DNA of 64,000 bases from an uncultured Alphaproteobacteria bacterium (GCA_944390355.1 CALXPT010000002.1:62001-126000), one strand, 5' to 3'. Positions 1 through 9,621 are shown, numbered from the stretch's first letter. The notes: generated by a model from the sequence alone, not told the origin. Numbers and translations: made by a program.

Positions 1-1013
1 CAAGAGTAGGCGGCATTTTGCAAAAAAGAAATTATATAGAGGGCAGCAAGGTTCAGGCGGGAGATGTATTGTTTGAGATAGATCCTGCGCAATTTGAGGT
101 AGCTTTATCAAAAGCTAAGGCTCAGTTAGCACAGTCAAAGGCACAGTTACAATCCGCCAAACAAGACTGGAGTCGTATATCAAAATTATATAGCCAAAAA
201 GTTGTAAGCGAAAAGTCCAAAGATGATGCAAAAGCAAGTTTAGATTCGGCCGAGGCGGCAGTGCAAATGGCGCAGGCACAGGTTGATGAGGCAGAATTAA
301 ATTTGAGTTATACAAAGGTAACCGCGCCGGTAGCAGGCTTAACCAGTATGGAAACACAGTCAGAAGGCAGTTTGATAAGTGCAACGGGAAGCGATAGTCT
401 GTTGACCAATATCACCCAGACCGACCCAATATATGTGATGTTCTCAACTTCGGAAGGGGAGATTGCATCACTAATGACAATGGGGTCCAAAGGGCTGATT
501 CGAGCCGAAGAGGGCGATTGTGTCTCAGAATTTGATGAATCAGGCAATCGCAAAAAGTGCCGCGAAATTAAGGCTAAAGTCAAATTCAGTTCAGGAGATG
601 TATATTCAGAAGCCGGCGATATAAATTTTATCAATCCGATGGTTGATGAGAAAACGGGAACATTGCAGTTAAGAGCAGTATTTCCAAATCCCAAAGACAA
701 GATTAAACCGGGACAGTTTGTAAGATTGGTAATGGAAGGAATTGTCCGGTTAAATGCCTTGGTTGTACCGCAAGAAGCGATTATGCAGGGAGCAAACAGC
801 TCATTTGTATATATTGTTAACGACAAAGGAGTGGCACAAGCGGTTAATGTCATAACCGGATTATCGACACAGGACGGCGGTTGGATAATTGATAGCGGAT
901 TAAAATCAGGCGATGTTGTGATTACATCAAACTTGATGAAGGTACGCCCCGGAATGCAGGTAAAAGCCAATATAAGCGGTGAACAAGCGACCACGGCAGG
1001 CGTAGTGGAATAA
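1..1013 (+). CDS. RND efflux periplasmic adaptor (AcrA/MexA family), 5' end cut off
   Basis: Membrane fusion protein that would bridge an inner-membrane RND pump to an outer-membrane channel. The open frame runs in from the left edge (frame starts at base 3), so the signal peptide and first hairpin strand are missing. Visible order: the lipoyl-like half domain (VGGILQKR, then GDVLFEIDPAQF), a long alpha-helical hairpin rich in Ala, Lys and Gln, the returning lipoyl half (LSYTKVTAPVAG), a beta-barrel domain and the membrane-proximal domain ending near ATTAGVVE. A TTG at base 18 could be mistaken for a start but lies inside the conserved lipoyl motif. It sits 31 bases before the pump gene, so the two form an operon. 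No outer-membrane channel gene follows. Family call is firm; substrate unknown. Confidence 0.93.
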   Translation, partial: RVGGILQKRNYIEGSKVQAGDVLFEIDPAQFEVALSKAKAQLAQSKAQLQSAKQDWSRISKLYSQKVVSEKSKDDAKASLDSAEAAVQMAQAQVDEAELNLSYTKVTAPVAGLTSMETQSEGSLISATGSDSLLTNITQTDPIYVMFSTSEGEIASLMTMGSKGLIRAEEGDCVSEFDESGNRKKCREIKAKVKFSSGDVYSEAGDINFINPMVDEKTGTLQLRAVFPNPKDKIKPGQFVRLVMEGIVRLNALVVPQEAIMQGANSSFVYIVNDKGVAQAVNVITGLSTQDGGWIIDSGLKSGDVVITSNLMKVRPGMQVKANISGEQATTAGVVE

Positions 1014-1044
1014 AGCATAACAATTAAAAACTCAAGGAAGAGCA

Positions 1045-4000
1045 ATGTTTTCAAAATTTTTTATAGATAGGCCGATTTTTGCAAGCGTGATATCACTGGT
1101 AATAGTTTTGGCGGGACTTGTGTCGATGGAAGTGTTGCCGGTTGAGCAATATCCGAATATTGTTCCGACAGAAATACAAATATCGGCGCGTTATCCGGGG
1201 GCTACGGCGGAAGTTTTGGCTGATACGGTTGCCGCACCGATTGAACAAGAAGTAAACGGCGTAAAGAATATGATTTATATGTATTCAAACGCGACATCGA
1301 GCGGATATTTGACCATAGGTGTTGTGTTTGATATCGGAACAGATCCGGATCAGGCAACGATAGACGTGAACAACAAGGTTCAGGCAGCAACGCCGCAGTT
1401 GCCCTCCGAGGTAACCAAGAACGGCGTAACGGTAGAGCAAAAGTCAAATTCGATTTTGCAGGTTGTAACGATGCGCTCGACGACGGATAGGTATGACACA
1501 ATATATGTGTCGAACTACGCGTTGCTGAATGTTCTGGATGAAATAAAGAGAATCAAGGGCGTAGGAAGTGCCTCGCTGTTTGCCTCGCAGGATTATTCAA
1601 TGAGAATATGGCTCTCGCCGGATAAGTTGGCGGATCATAATTTGACATCACAAGATGTAACAAACGCGATACAAAGCCAAAATTCACAATACGCGGCGGG
1701 ACAGTTTGGTCAAGAACCGATGAAAGAGGTCCAGCCCTACACCTATTCAGTGAATACAAAAGGCAGGTTAGTTAGCAAAGAGGAATTCGGGAATATAATA
1801 TTGAACACGGATTCGAACGGCGCGATTTTAAGGCTGAAGGATGTCGCGAGAATAGAGCTTGGCGCGCAGGATTATAGCGTGAATGCGCGGTTTAACGGCG
1901 AGCCGGCAGTAGCGTTCGCCATATATTTGCAACCGGGGGCCAATGCTTTGGAAACGGCAGAATTGGTGAAAGCCAAAATGACCGAGTTGGCAAAAAATTT
2001 TCCTGAAGGGATAACTTATGATATTCCTTATGATACAACATTATTTGTGAATGAGTCTATTAAAGAGGTTATCCATACGTTTTTTGAAGCGGTTTTGCTG
2101 GTTATTTTGGTAGTATATTTGTTTTTACAGAGTTTCCGAGCGACCTTGATTCCGATAATAGCCGTTCCGGTTTCGATTATCGGTGCTTTTGCTGGAATGT
2201 ATATGCTGGGGTTTTCGATTAACCTGCTGACTCTGTTCGGCTTGATATTGGCGATTGGTATCGTGGTTGATGACGCTATTGTCGTGCTGGAAAATGTGGA
2301 ACGATTGATGAGCGAAGAAGGCTTATCGCCCAAAGATGCGGCGATAAAGGCCATGCAGGAGGTATCGGGCGCGGTTGTGGCCATTGCGCTGGTACTGTCG
2401 TCGGTATTTTTGCCGATTGCCTTTTTGGGCGGCATGACTGGCGTGATGTACAAGCAGTTTTCGGTAACGATAGCGATTTCGGTATTGATATCGGCATTGA
2501 TGGCTTTGACGTTGACACCGTCGCTATGCGCATTGCTGATTAAGAAAAACAAGCACGAGCCGCACGGATTTTTCCTGTGGTTTGACAAGTTTTTTGATAA
2601 AGTAACGGATGGTTATATTGCTTGCGTAAAATTTTTCTTACACCACCGCAAAACGGCAATGTTGGGTTTTGTAGGCGTTCTGGCGGCAATAGGAGTTTTG
2701 TTCAAGGTAGTTCCGGGGGGCTTGGTGCCGATGGAAGATATGGGCAACTTGCTGATGTCTTACGAGTTGCCGCCGGCTTCATCTTTGCCGAGAACAACGA
2801 ATTTCACCTCGACGGTGGCGGAAGAAGTCAGGAATAATCCGAATGTAGAAACGGTCGTAACGATAAATGGTTATAATATGTTATCGTCGAGCCAAAACAC
2901 CTATTCGGGGGTGTCGTTTATTATATTGAAGAATTGGGATGAGCGAGAGCAGGCAGATCAGTCGGCTTTTGCGTTGTCGAGATTATTCACGCAAATGGGC
3001 ATGAGCGATCCGCGGGGTATAGGCTATTCGTTCAGCATGCCGCCGATAATGGGTATGAGTACGACGGGAGGCTTTGAGGCTTATGTCCAAAACCGTATAG
3101 GTGCAAGCTCGACAGAGTTGATGAAAAAGACGGAAGAGTTGGTTGCCGAGGCAAACAAAAATCCGGCATTAGCGAATGTCAAGACGACATTTTCGGTATC
3201 AACGCCGCAATATACCATAGAGTTGGATAGAGATAAGGCGATGATGATGAATGTGTCGATTGGCTCGATTTATGCGGTAATGCAGTCAACTTTTGGAAGC
3301 TTGTATGTGAACGACTTTACTTATATGGGACGTAATTTCCATGTGTCGTTGCAGTCTGAATCGAGGTTCCGCCGTTCACCGGATGATTTGAGATATGTGT
3401 ATGTTAAGTCATCAACGGGAGAGCTGGTACCGTTGTCATCATTGATAAGCGTGAAGAGAGTAACGGGGCCGGAATTGGTTAACCGCTTTAACATTTTCCC
3501 AGCGGCAAAGGTGCTTGGAGATCCTGCGGAAGGATATAGCTCCGGACAAGCAATTGCGGCGATGGAAGAAGTAGCGGCAAAAGTTTTGGGTGATGGCTAT
3601 ACCTTGTCATGGATTGGTTCGGCATATCAGGAAAAACTGGCTGGAGGCGCGTCAACACAAGCCTTTGCGTTTGGTATTATCATGATATTCTTGATATTGT
3701 CGGCGCAGTATGAAAAATGGTCATTGCCGTTTGTGGTGATAATGTCGGTTCCGTTTGCGGTTCTTGGTGCGTTGATAGCTATCTGGCTGAGAGGCATAGA
3801 TAACGACCTGTATTTTCAGGTTGGCTTGGTAACCTTGATAGGTCTGGCGGCCAAGAACGCGATTTTGATTGTTGAGTTTGCGATTCAGCAGGTTCAAACA
3901 GGCAAGACGTATGTGGACGCGGCAATAGATGCGGCCAGATTGCGTTTTCGTCCGATAGTGATGACCTCATTGGCGTTTACGTTTGGCGTTTTGCCGTTAG

Positions 4001-4215
4001 CGGTGAGTAGCGGTGCCGGAGCAGCGAGCCGTCATGCGATTGGAACGGGTATGGTCGGTGGAATGTTGGTATCAACATTTATCTCGACGATGTTTGTTCC
4101 GATGATATTTGCGATGATAGGCGAGGCGTTTGATACGAAGAACATCCAAAGCCGCAAGATTCGCCGCCGCGCTCTAAAGAGGGGACGCCCATTGTTGAAG
4201 GACAAAATGCGGTAG
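1045..4215 (+). CDS. RND multidrug efflux pump, AcrB/MexB (HAE1) family
   Basis: Proton-driven inner-membrane transporter of 1056 residues, the usual HAE1 length. It begins MFSKFFIDRPIFA, the typical N-terminus of this family, behind an AAGGAAGAG ribosome site. The TM4 proton-relay aspartates are present in GIVVDDAIVVLENVER and the TM10 lysine in LIGLAAKNAILIVEF. Two large periplasmic loops and twelve membrane helices are as expected. The C-terminus is a strongly basic tail (RKIRRRALKRGRPLLK). With the adaptor just upstream it would form the inner two parts of a tripartite pump; the outer-membrane channel must be elsewhere. A strong hairpin terminator follows. Substrate (drugs, bile acids, lipids) cannot be read from the sequence. 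Confidence 0.96.
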   Translation: MFSKFFIDRPIFASVISLVIVLAGLVSMEVLPVEQYPNIVPTEIQISARYPGATAEVLADTVAAPIEQEVNGVKNMIYMYSNATSSGYLTIGVVFDIGTDPDQATIDVNNKVQAATPQLPSEVTKNGVTVEQKSNSILQVVTMRSTTDRYDTIYVSNYALLNVLDEIKRIKGVGSASLFASQDYSMRIWLSPDKLADHNLTSQDVTNAIQSQNSQYAAGQFGQEPMKEVQPYTYSVNTKGRLVSKEEFGNIILNTDSNGAILRLKDVARIELGAQDYSVNARFNGEPAVAFAIYLQPGANALETAELVKAKMTELAKNFPEGITYDIPYDTTLFVNESIKEVIHTFFEAVLLVILVVYLFLQSFRATLIPIIAVPVSIIGAFAGMYMLGFSINLLTLFGLILAIGIVVDDAIVVLENVERLMSEEGLSPKDAAIKAMQEVSGAVVAIALVLSSVFLPIAFLGGMTGVMYKQFSVTIAISVLISALMALTLTPSLCALLIKKNKHEPHGFFLWFDKFFDKVTDGYIACVKFFLHHRKTAMLGFVGVLAAIGVLFKVVPGGLVPMEDMGNLLMSYELPPASSLPRTTNFTSTVAEEVRNNPNVETVVTINGYNMLSSSQNTYSGVSFIILKNWDEREQADQSAFALSRLFTQMGMSDPRGIGYSFSMPPIMGMSTTGGFEAYVQNRIGASSTELMKKTEELVAEANKNPALANVKTTFSVSTPQYTIELDRDKAMMMNVSIGSIYAVMQSTFGSLYVNDFTYMGRNFHVSLQSESRFRRSPDDLRYVYVKSSTGELVPLSSLISVKRVTGPELVNRFNIFPAAKVLGDPAEGYSSGQAIAAMEEVAAKVLGDGYTLSWIGSAYQEKLAGGASTQAFAFGIIMIFLILSAQYEKWSLPFVVIMSVPFAVLGALIAIWLRGIDNDLYFQVGLVTLIGLAAKNAILIVEFAIQQVQTGKTYVDAAIDAARLRFRPIVMTSLAFTFGVLPLAVSSGAGAASRHAIGTGMVGGMLVSTFISTMFVPMIFAMIGEAFDTKNIQSRKIRRRALKRGRPLLKDKMR

Positions 4216-4236
4216 CCGCATAGTTGTTCAAGCTCC

Positions 4237-4272
4237 AAAGAACTGCTCTAAAAAAAGAGTAGTTCTTTTTTT
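4237..4272 (+). terminator. Rho-independent terminator after the RND pump
   Basis: Inverted repeat AAAGAACTGCTCT / AGAGTAGTTCTTT around an A-rich loop, followed by a T run, 20 bases after the pump stop codon. Confidence 0.88.
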
Positions 4273-4281
4273 AGAAAAAAC

Positions 4282-4309
4282 TTGACAAAATAAAGAAAGG
4301 TGTTAAGTT
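4282..4309 (+). promoter_or_regulatory. Sigma-70-type promoter for the membrane protein at 4360
   Basis: TTGACA at 4282-4287, 16-base spacer, TAAGTT at 4304-4309. The leader between it and the ATG is A/T-rich (contains ACTTTAAATTAAATT) with no Shine-Dalgarno sequence. The same arrangement recurs upstream of several other unknown genes in this window. Confidence 0.6.
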
Positions 4310-4359
4310 AGGCTCGTGAAATTTTATTATTGTTAAACTTTAAATTAAATTATTTTTTT

Positions 4360-5247
4360 ATGAGTACGATTATTATTTGTTTAATTTGTGCGGCTCTGAT
4401 GTTCGGGGTTGAATACTTCGAGCGGCGGCACATGCGGCTTTTTAAGCTAAAGGCTGAGAGTCAAGGTGGTGAAAATATCGTTTCTGCGGTAGACCAAGTC
4501 TATTATGGCGGAAAAGAGTCCGATAAAAGCGAAGCAGAGCGATTGCGAACCCGAAAAATTAAATATGTGCTTTGGGTACTTATTGTGTTTTTTGGGGCGG
4601 CATCAATCGTGTTTGTTAGCTTTAAAGACCAATGGCTGGGCGAGTGGAAAACGGAAAACAAGGTGGAAACCAGAGCTACCGTATCTGGGGCAGAAACACC
4701 GTTATTTTCGGTTGTGGATTATTTAGCAATTTATTTTAGCAACGAAAAGGCACTAAGGTATTACGGAACCAAAAGACGCGTGGCATACGAAAAAGCATCT
4801 GCCGAATACCAAAAATACGAGCAGGAACTCAAACGTGCCCAAGAAAAGCAAGATGAGGTCGAAATAATAATCCAAAACGAGAAATTAGCAGAGGCAAAGG
4901 CCAAGCTGGATTCCGCGGAGAAAAATTGGAAAAATTTCAAATTTATTCCCCAGAACTGGAGAATAAATACCAATCTGAACTGGCTTTTATTGTTTCTTTT
5001 GGTGGTCAGTGTCTGGAATGTATATTATATATATATGTCAGAACATGAAAATTCCGGATTATTAGTTGCCTCCACCATAGTCTCTTTTTTTGCATTCGCG
5101 TTGGGGCTTATTATTCCGTTTGCGGTATTTGTTCGGGGGTATCAAGAAGAATGTTTGTTTACGCTGAGAGATGTCGTGGGCATAATTTTAACAATTTGGT
5201 GCGTTATTTCTTTCACTATACAATCAAATAAAAAAATGATAGAATGA
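4360..5247 (+). CDS. Unknown multi-spanning membrane protein with central coiled coil
   Basis: I do not recognise this protein (295 residues from the chosen ATG). Visible: a hydrophobic N-terminal helix (about 2-18), a second helix near 69-88, a long charged Glu/Lys/Ala/Gln region near 138-193 that should form a coiled coil, then three more hydrophobic helices to the C-terminus. The frame is open upstream to a TTG at 4330, but the ATG at 4360 gives the more natural signal-anchor start. No ribosome site precedes either; the leader is A/T only. It has its own promoter and a terminator after it, so it is monocistronic. Function unknown. Confidence 0.75.
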   Translation: MSTIIICLICAALMFGVEYFERRHMRLFKLKAESQGGENIVSAVDQVYYGGKESDKSEAERLRTRKIKYVLWVLIVFFGAASIVFVSFKDQWLGEWKTENKVETRATVSGAETPLFSVVDYLAIYFSNEKALRYYGTKRRVAYEKASAEYQKYEQELKRAQEKQDEVEIIIQNEKLAEAKAKLDSAEKNWKNFKFIPQNWRINTNLNWLLLFLLVVSVWNVYYIYMSEHENSGLLVASTIVSFFAFALGLIIPFAVFVRGYQEECLFTLRDVVGIILTIWCVISFTIQSNKKMIE

Positions 5248-5271
5248 TAAACATAAATCACCGCCCTCAAA

Positions 5272-5309
5272 CAAAAAAAGCGTTGTTCGAAAGAGCAACG
5301 CTTTTTTTA
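5272..5309. terminator. Bidirectional terminator between convergent genes
   Basis: AAAAAAGCGTTG, loop, CAACGCTTTTTTT: A run on one side and T run on the other, so it can stop transcription from both the plus gene ending at 5247 and bamE ending at 5320. Confidence 0.88.
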
Positions 5310-5319
5310 TATAAGGCAA

Positions 5320-5790
5320 CTATCTGTTAGGATTCTGTTGGTTGTTCATAAACGGAGAATAACTGCCGACCCCGCCGAAGAAGCGTTCAAAGAACCCCGG
5401 TTTTTCACCTAAAGTCGGCGTCGTTTTGTCGCTGATTTGAACCTCTTGCCCGTCTTGTTTATTCAAACGTTTAATTTCGGCCACTTTGTTTTCATCATCA
5501 AAGCGAATGAGTAAAATATCGCGGTTAACCTCATCAGGCTTAAAAAAAGCGACGCGCTCGACATCGGCCGACATATACATCCAAGTATTTTGGTCTAAGG
5601 AAATGATGCTGGAAGGGGTGCCCAAATTAGCATAAACCTCTTCTTTATATTGGCCGAGTTGAACTTTAGCGATTCTTTCTTCACTGGGCATATTTCCGTT
5701 ATGATCGGTGAACCACTCTTTGTTTAGAGAGCAAGAAGCGGTTGACAAAGCGATAAAAAGTCCCAAAACACAAACTTTACTTATTGACAT
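5320..5790 (-). CDS. bamE: BamE/SmpA-family outer-membrane lipoprotein
   Basis: Accessory lipoprotein of the BAM complex, which folds outer-membrane beta-barrels. 156 residues with a lipoprotein signal peptide ending in the lipobox TASC (Cys20). The SmpA/OmlA core is visible: AKVQLGQYKEEVYANLGTPS, then the aspartate-tryptophan strand NTWMYMSADVERVAFFKPDE and LIRFDDENKVAEIKRL. The Asn/Pro-rich C-terminal tail is typical of alphaproteobacterial members. It is divergent from the DUF177 gene, as in many Alphaproteobacteria. In this window it would serve the autotransporter and the FadL-like porin. Confidence 0.88.
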   Translation of the reverse strand: MSISKVCVLGLFIALSTASCSLNKEWFTDHNGNMPSEERIAKVQLGQYKEEVYANLGTPSSIISLDQNTWMYMSADVERVAFFKPDEVNRDILLIRFDDENKVAEIKRLNKQDGQEVQISDKTTPTLGEKPGFFERFFGGVGSYSPFMNNQQNPNR

Positions 5791-5850
5791 AACTAAATCT
5801 TACCTATAATTGTTAGAGCTAGATAAGTATATATCACAAGGATTTGGCGA

Positions 5851-6369
5851 ATGCAAAATTTTTTTTCATATCAAATAATTGTTGATAAGTTGCCCAAGAC
5901 GGAACAGTGCTACAAGCTAAAAGCGGATGTGGATGATTTATCTGAAATAAAAAAGATTCTGAAAGTTCCGGCCGTGAAGAGTTTTTCAGCCGAGATACAT
6001 TTATTGCTGAATCAAAAGACGAATATATTAAAGCTTTGGGGCAGTGCCGATGCCGTATTGACACTTCAAAGCGTGATTAGTCTGGAAGAGTTTGATAAGA
6101 GCTACCATAATGATTTTGAATTAACCTATGACACGAAAGCCACGTTAAAATCACAACGGGAAGAAGAGGAAGAACTATTCTATGATGATAACACGCCGGA
6201 CGTTGTCATCAACGGGCGGATAGATTTGTCGGATATAGCAATAGAGCAAATAGCACTTATAATGGAAGACTATCCGAGAAAGGCAGGAGAAACATTTAGT
6301 TTCAAAACGGAGTTTACAGCGGAAGAAGGGCATAAAAATCCGTTTGAAATATTGAAAAAACTAAAATAA
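5851..6369 (+). CDS. DUF177 (YceD-like) protein
   Basis: 172-residue member of the DUF177 family, nearly always found just upstream of rpmF in bacteria and linked in some species to 23S rRNA metabolism. Features seen: an acidic middle (REEEEELFYDDN), the pattern DVVINGRIDLSDIAIEQIAL, and a C-terminus ending NPFEILKKLK, which matches the family's NPFA.L.KLK end. Ribosome site AAGGATT lies upstream of the ATG. Divergent from bamE. Biochemical role in this group is not established. Confidence 0.85.
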   Translation: MQNFFSYQIIVDKLPKTEQCYKLKADVDDLSEIKKILKVPAVKSFSAEIHLLLNQKTNILKLWGSADAVLTLQSVISLEEFDKSYHNDFELTYDTKATLKSQREEEEELFYDDNTPDVVINGRIDLSDIAIEQIALIMEDYPRKAGETFSFKTEFTAEEGHKNPFEILKKLK

Positions 6370-6523
6370 ATGCAAAATAATAAAAATATCTCTTGCAAAA
6401 TAGAAATTTTTTAGCTAAAAAACAGATAGCAAAAAGAAAGACTGCATTTTAAGGGTTGATTTTTTGAATCAAATCGTATAGAACTGTGGTCTGAATGAAA
6501 ACTAATAACAAAGAGTAAAGAAA

Positions 6524-6715
6524 ATGGCTACACCGAAGAAGAAAGTATCAAAATCACGTCGTGATATGCGCCGTTCTCATCAGGCTCTTGGTGGTAATTC
6601 CTATATGGAATGCCCGAATTGCGGGGAGTTAAAGAGACCCCACAATGTGTGCCCGAAGTGCGGTTACTACGACAATCGTGAAGTTGTTACATCAAAAACA
6701 ACCAGCGAAGAATAA
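6524..6715 (+). CDS. rpmF: 50S ribosomal protein L32
   Basis: 63 residues starting [20 protein letters not shown], the standard L32 N-terminus. The zinc-binding pairs are present as CPNCG and CPKCGYY. It precedes plsX by 41 bases, the conserved rpmF-plsX order that couples ribosome and phospholipid synthesis. The 155-base gap before it holds an A/T-rich leader with an imperfect palindrome (TTGATT...AATCAA near 6455-6475) but no feature I can name. Confidence 0.97.
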   Translation: MATPKKKVSKSRRDMRRSHQALGGNSYMECPNCGELKRPHNVCPKCGYYDNREVVTSKTTSEE

Positions 6716-6756
6716 TTTATTATTGAACTTAAACGACAATTAGTGGAGAACAGGTT

Positions 6757-7806
6757 TTGTCAAATAATCTGGTAATATCCATAGACGCGATGGGGGGAGA
6801 TAATTCCCCTCGAGTCGTAATAGAGGGGGTTGCATTGGCAGCCAAAAAAAATCCCGATGCACGTTTTTTGCTGTACGGCGATTCCCAAAGAGTAAACGAA
6901 ATCCTGGATAATTATCCGCATTTGAAAAAAGTTGCGGAGGTACGTCATTCATCAGAAGTTGTTCATAATGAAGACAAGCCCTCAGCGGTAATACGCAACC
7001 GCAACACGAGCATGTATATGGCAATAAATGCGGTCAAGCAGGGAGAGGCACAGGCGGTTGTTTCCGCCGGCAACACCGGAGCCTTAATGGCAATTTCCAA
7101 ATTAACGCTCAAAACCATCCAAAAGATTCATCGTCCCGCGATAGTAACAATTATGCCGCATCGCACGGGACGCTATGTTATGCTTGATTTAGGAGCCAAC
7201 ACGGAGTGTGATGCGCTGAATTTGGCGGAATTTGCGTTGATGGGCAACATATTTGCCAAGCACACGCTGGATGTCAAACGCCCGAGAGTTGCCTTGTTGA
7301 ATATCGGAGCCGAAGAGATGAAAGGCCGAGAGGAAATACATCAAGCGGCCAAGATAATAAAGCACTCGCATCTGGATATGGATTTTATCGGCTATATAGA
7401 ACCGCACGAAATTCCGGAAGGAAAAGCAGACGTTATCGTAACGGATGGTTTTAGCGGCAATATTGCGCTTAAGTCAATAGAGGGAACGGCAAAATTGGTG
7501 GTCCGTTTATTAAAAGACGCGGTAAAAAAATCGTTTTTGGCGAAGTTTGGTCTTCCGTTTATGTTAGGAGTCGGCTTAAACGTCAAAAAGACGATGGATC
7601 CGAGGCTATATAACGGAGCCATGATGGTCGGTCTGAACGGCTTAACGGTAAAGAGCCATGGCGGAACGGATGCTTTGGGATATTCCGTCGCGGTCAGTAA
7701 TGCCGTACGTTTGGCACGCCAAAATTTTGTCGCCACGATTCGCGAAGAGTTGGAACGTGTTGATTTGGATGAACTTTCACAGGAAGTATTATACGATGTA
7801 TACTAG
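6757..7806 (+). CDS. plsX: Phosphate acyltransferase PlsX
   Basis: Makes acyl-phosphate from acyl-ACP, the first step of the PlsX/PlsY route to phosphatidic acid; peripheral membrane enzyme. 349 residues. The N-terminus LVISIDAMGGDNSPRVVIEG is diagnostic; further family signatures are VSAGNTGALMA and LNIGAEEMKG. The start is TTG (no ATG is available before the conserved N-terminus), with a GGAGAACAGG stretch upstream. The 3' end overlaps fabH by 11 bases, so the two are probably translationally coupled. Confidence 0.96.
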   Translation: MSNNLVISIDAMGGDNSPRVVIEGVALAAKKNPDARFLLYGDSQRVNEILDNYPHLKKVAEVRHSSEVVHNEDKPSAVIRNRNTSMYMAINAVKQGEAQAVVSAGNTGALMAISKLTLKTIQKIHRPAIVTIMPHRTGRYVMLDLGANTECDALNLAEFALMGNIFAKHTLDVKRPRVALLNIGAEEMKGREEIHQAAKIIKHSHLDMDFIGYIEPHEIPEGKADVIVTDGFSGNIALKSIEGTAKLVVRLLKDAVKKSFLAKFGLPFMLGVGLNVKKTMDPRLYNGAMMVGLNGLTVKSHGGTDALGYSVAVSNAVRLARQNFVATIREELERVDLDELSQEVLYDVY

Positions 7807-8770
7807 ATCAGAAATCATTGGCTGGGGGCACTATCTACCCAAAAAAATAATGACAAACAACGACTTGGCACAAATAGTTGAGACGAGTGATGAATGGATT
7901 AGTACGCGTACGGGTATAAAGAGCCGCCATATTGTAGAAGATGAAACCACCTCGGATTTGATATTCAATGCCGCTCAAATGGCCTTATCAAGAGCAGGAA
8001 TTTCTGCCCAAGAGCTGGATTTGATATTAGTAGCCTCAATCACGCCGGATAATACGACGCCATCCGTAGCCGCCAAAGTTTCTAATCGTTTGGGGACGGT
8101 ATCAGGAACAATTTGTTTTGATATTTCCGCCGCCTGCTCGGGATTCGTTTATGGCTTGACCATGGCAGATAACATGATTCGCTTAGGGCAAATCAAGACA
8201 GCATTGGTAGTCGGAGCCGAAAGTTTATCAAAAATCGTAGACTGGACGGACAGAAACACTTGCGTTTTATTCGGAGACGGAGCCGGCGCAGTGGTTTTGA
8301 GAGCATCAGAAGGAGAAGGAACCAATGCAGACCATGGTATTTTGGCAACAAAATTGTTTGCCGATGGTTCGCATTATGACAGTCTGAAAACAACCGGAGG
8401 CGTCTCAACCACCAAGAATGCCGGATTTGTATTTATGGACGGAAAAGAGGTTTTCAAATTTGCGGTCAATTCCTTATCACAAGCCGCGGAAGACGTAATG
8501 AATCAATGCGGCGTAACAAGCCAAGATATAGATTTCTTAATTCCGCATCAGGCCAATATCCGGATAATATCGAATGTTGGGGAGAAACTGGGTTTGCCGG
8601 AAGAAAAAGTTATTGTAGCGGTAGATCATCATGGAAACACCTCCGCGGCCTCGATTCCTTTGGCTTTGTCCGAAAACATAGAAAGCGGCAGGATTAAAAA
8701 AGGAGATTTGCTGGTATTGACAGCCATGGGCGCAGGCTTCACATGGGGCGGAGCACTTATCAGATTTTAA
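7796..8770 (+). CDS. fabH: 3-oxoacyl-ACP synthase III (KAS III)
   Basis: Condenses acetyl-CoA with malonyl-ACP to start fatty-acid synthesis. 324 residues from the ATG at 7796, chosen because it has AGGAAG upstream, overlaps the end of plsX, and gives the standard start (YTRSEIIGWGHYLP). The catalytic triad is intact: Cys114 in DISAACSGF, His in IPHQANIRI, Asn in HGNTSAASIP. A longer reading frame upstream overlaps plsX and is not used. A hairpin (CCTAACAAA / TTTGTTAGG, about 8809-8835) lies between it and ihfA but has no T run, so partial read-through into ihfA is plausible. Confidence 0.97.
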   Translation: MYTRSEIIGWGHYLPKKIMTNNDLAQIVETSDEWISTRTGIKSRHIVEDETTSDLIFNAAQMALSRAGISAQELDLILVASITPDNTTPSVAAKVSNRLGTVSGTICFDISAACSGFVYGLTMADNMIRLGQIKTALVVGAESLSKIVDWTDRNTCVLFGDGAGAVVLRASEGEGTNADHGILATKLFADGSHYDSLKTTGGVSTTKNAGFVFMDGKEVFKFAVNSLSQAAEDVMNQCGVTSQDIDFLIPHQANIRIISNVGEKLGLPEEKVIVAVDHHGNTSAASIPLALSENIESGRIKKGDLLVLTAMGAGFTWGGALIRF

Positions 8771-8910
8771 CGACAAATAAAAATAAATAGTGCAATAACC
8801 CTAACAAATCGCTTGCTTTTGTTAGGCCGATGTACTAAAAAGACGAATAGTCGAAAACAATGACTAAGAGTTTGAAGAACAAACAGAAAAGATATTAAAG
8901 GGAATAGAAA

Positions 8911-9195
8911 ATGAAGACAGTAACACGCGCTGAAATTGCAGAAACCATTTATGAGGAAGTCGGTTTATCACGTAAAGATTCGGGAGATATCTTGGATATG
9001 ATGTTAGATGAGATAGTCCAAGAATTAAGCAAAGGCAATGAAGTTAAATTGTCATCATTCGGAACATTTTCCCTTCGATCCAAGAAGGCGCGTGCAGGGC
9101 GGAATCCCAAGACCGGAGTAGCCGCGGAAATTACGCCGCGCCGCGTTATTTCGTTTAAGCCCTCACAAACCATGAGAAAGATAATAAACGCCTAA
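8911..9195 (+). CDS. ihfA: Integration host factor subunit alpha
   Basis: 94-residue DNA-bending protein of the HU/IHF family. The beta-arm signature GRNPKTG is present and the N-terminal TRAEIAETIYEEVGLS matches IHF-alpha rather than HU. The fabH-ihfA-merR order is conserved in Alphaproteobacteria and supports the alpha-subunit call. Ribosome site AAAGGGA. The next gene starts 27 bases later. Confidence 0.92.
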   Translation: MKTVTRAEIAETIYEEVGLSRKDSGDILDMMLDEIVQELSKGNEVKLSSFGTFSLRSKKARAGRNPKTGVAAEITPRRVISFKPSQTMRKIINA

Positions 9196-9222
9196 GAGAG
9201 CAACAAAATTAAGGCAAAGGAT

Positions 9223-9621
9223 ATGGTTGTAAACAAGTCAAAATCGGCATTTCGCACCATAGCAGAAGTAGCGGATGAACTAGGGGTTGCGACCCATGTT
9301 TTAAGGTTTTGGGAAACCAAGTTTCCGCAAATAAAACCGATGAAACGAACCGGCGGCCGCCGTTACTATCGTCCGGATGATGTTGAACTTGTCCGAAAGA
9401 TTAAAGATTTACTCTATGAAAAACGTTACACGATAGAAGGCGTACAAAAGTTTATTAAAGAAAAGGGTCTGAAAGCCTTTATGGGCGAAGAAATTATGAA
9501 AGACTTTTTTGAGGAAGAAACCCCACAAATCGAATTAAGCGGAGAGGCGAGAGAAATCATTCTTTCTACAATTAGCGAGTTGAGTGAAATTTCAAAAGAA
9601 TTGGAAAAAGCAATTGCTTGA
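9223..9621 (+). CDS. MerR-family transcriptional regulator
   Basis: 132 residues. The N-terminal winged helix-turn-helix reads [23 protein letters not shown] and is followed by [10 protein letters not shown] and a helical segment, the classic MerR DNA-binding domain. No cysteine effector site is seen and the C-terminal half is a short acidic helix, as in the small MerR protein that follows ihfA in many Alphaproteobacteria. Target promoters are unknown. A clear terminator ends this operon. Confidence 0.9.
   Translation: MVVNKSKSAFRTIAEVADELGVATHVLRFWETKFPQIKPMKRTGGRRYYRPDDVELVRKIKDLLYEKRYTIEGVQKFIKEKGLKAFMGEEIMKDFFEEETPQIELSGEAREIILSTISELSEISKELEKAIA

Noticed and set aside
308-1054. 248-codon minus-strand frame opposite the RND adaptor
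   Set aside because: Antisense shadow of a well-conserved gene, with no ribosome site and no family resemblance.
6440-6480. Imperfect palindrome TTGATT...AATCAA before rpmF as an operator
   Set aside because: Six-base A/T-rich arms are expected by chance in this leader; no second copy seen to support it.
8805-8836. Hairpin between fabH and ihfA as a terminator
   Set aside because: Good stem but no T run after it; kept only as a note in the fabH entry.
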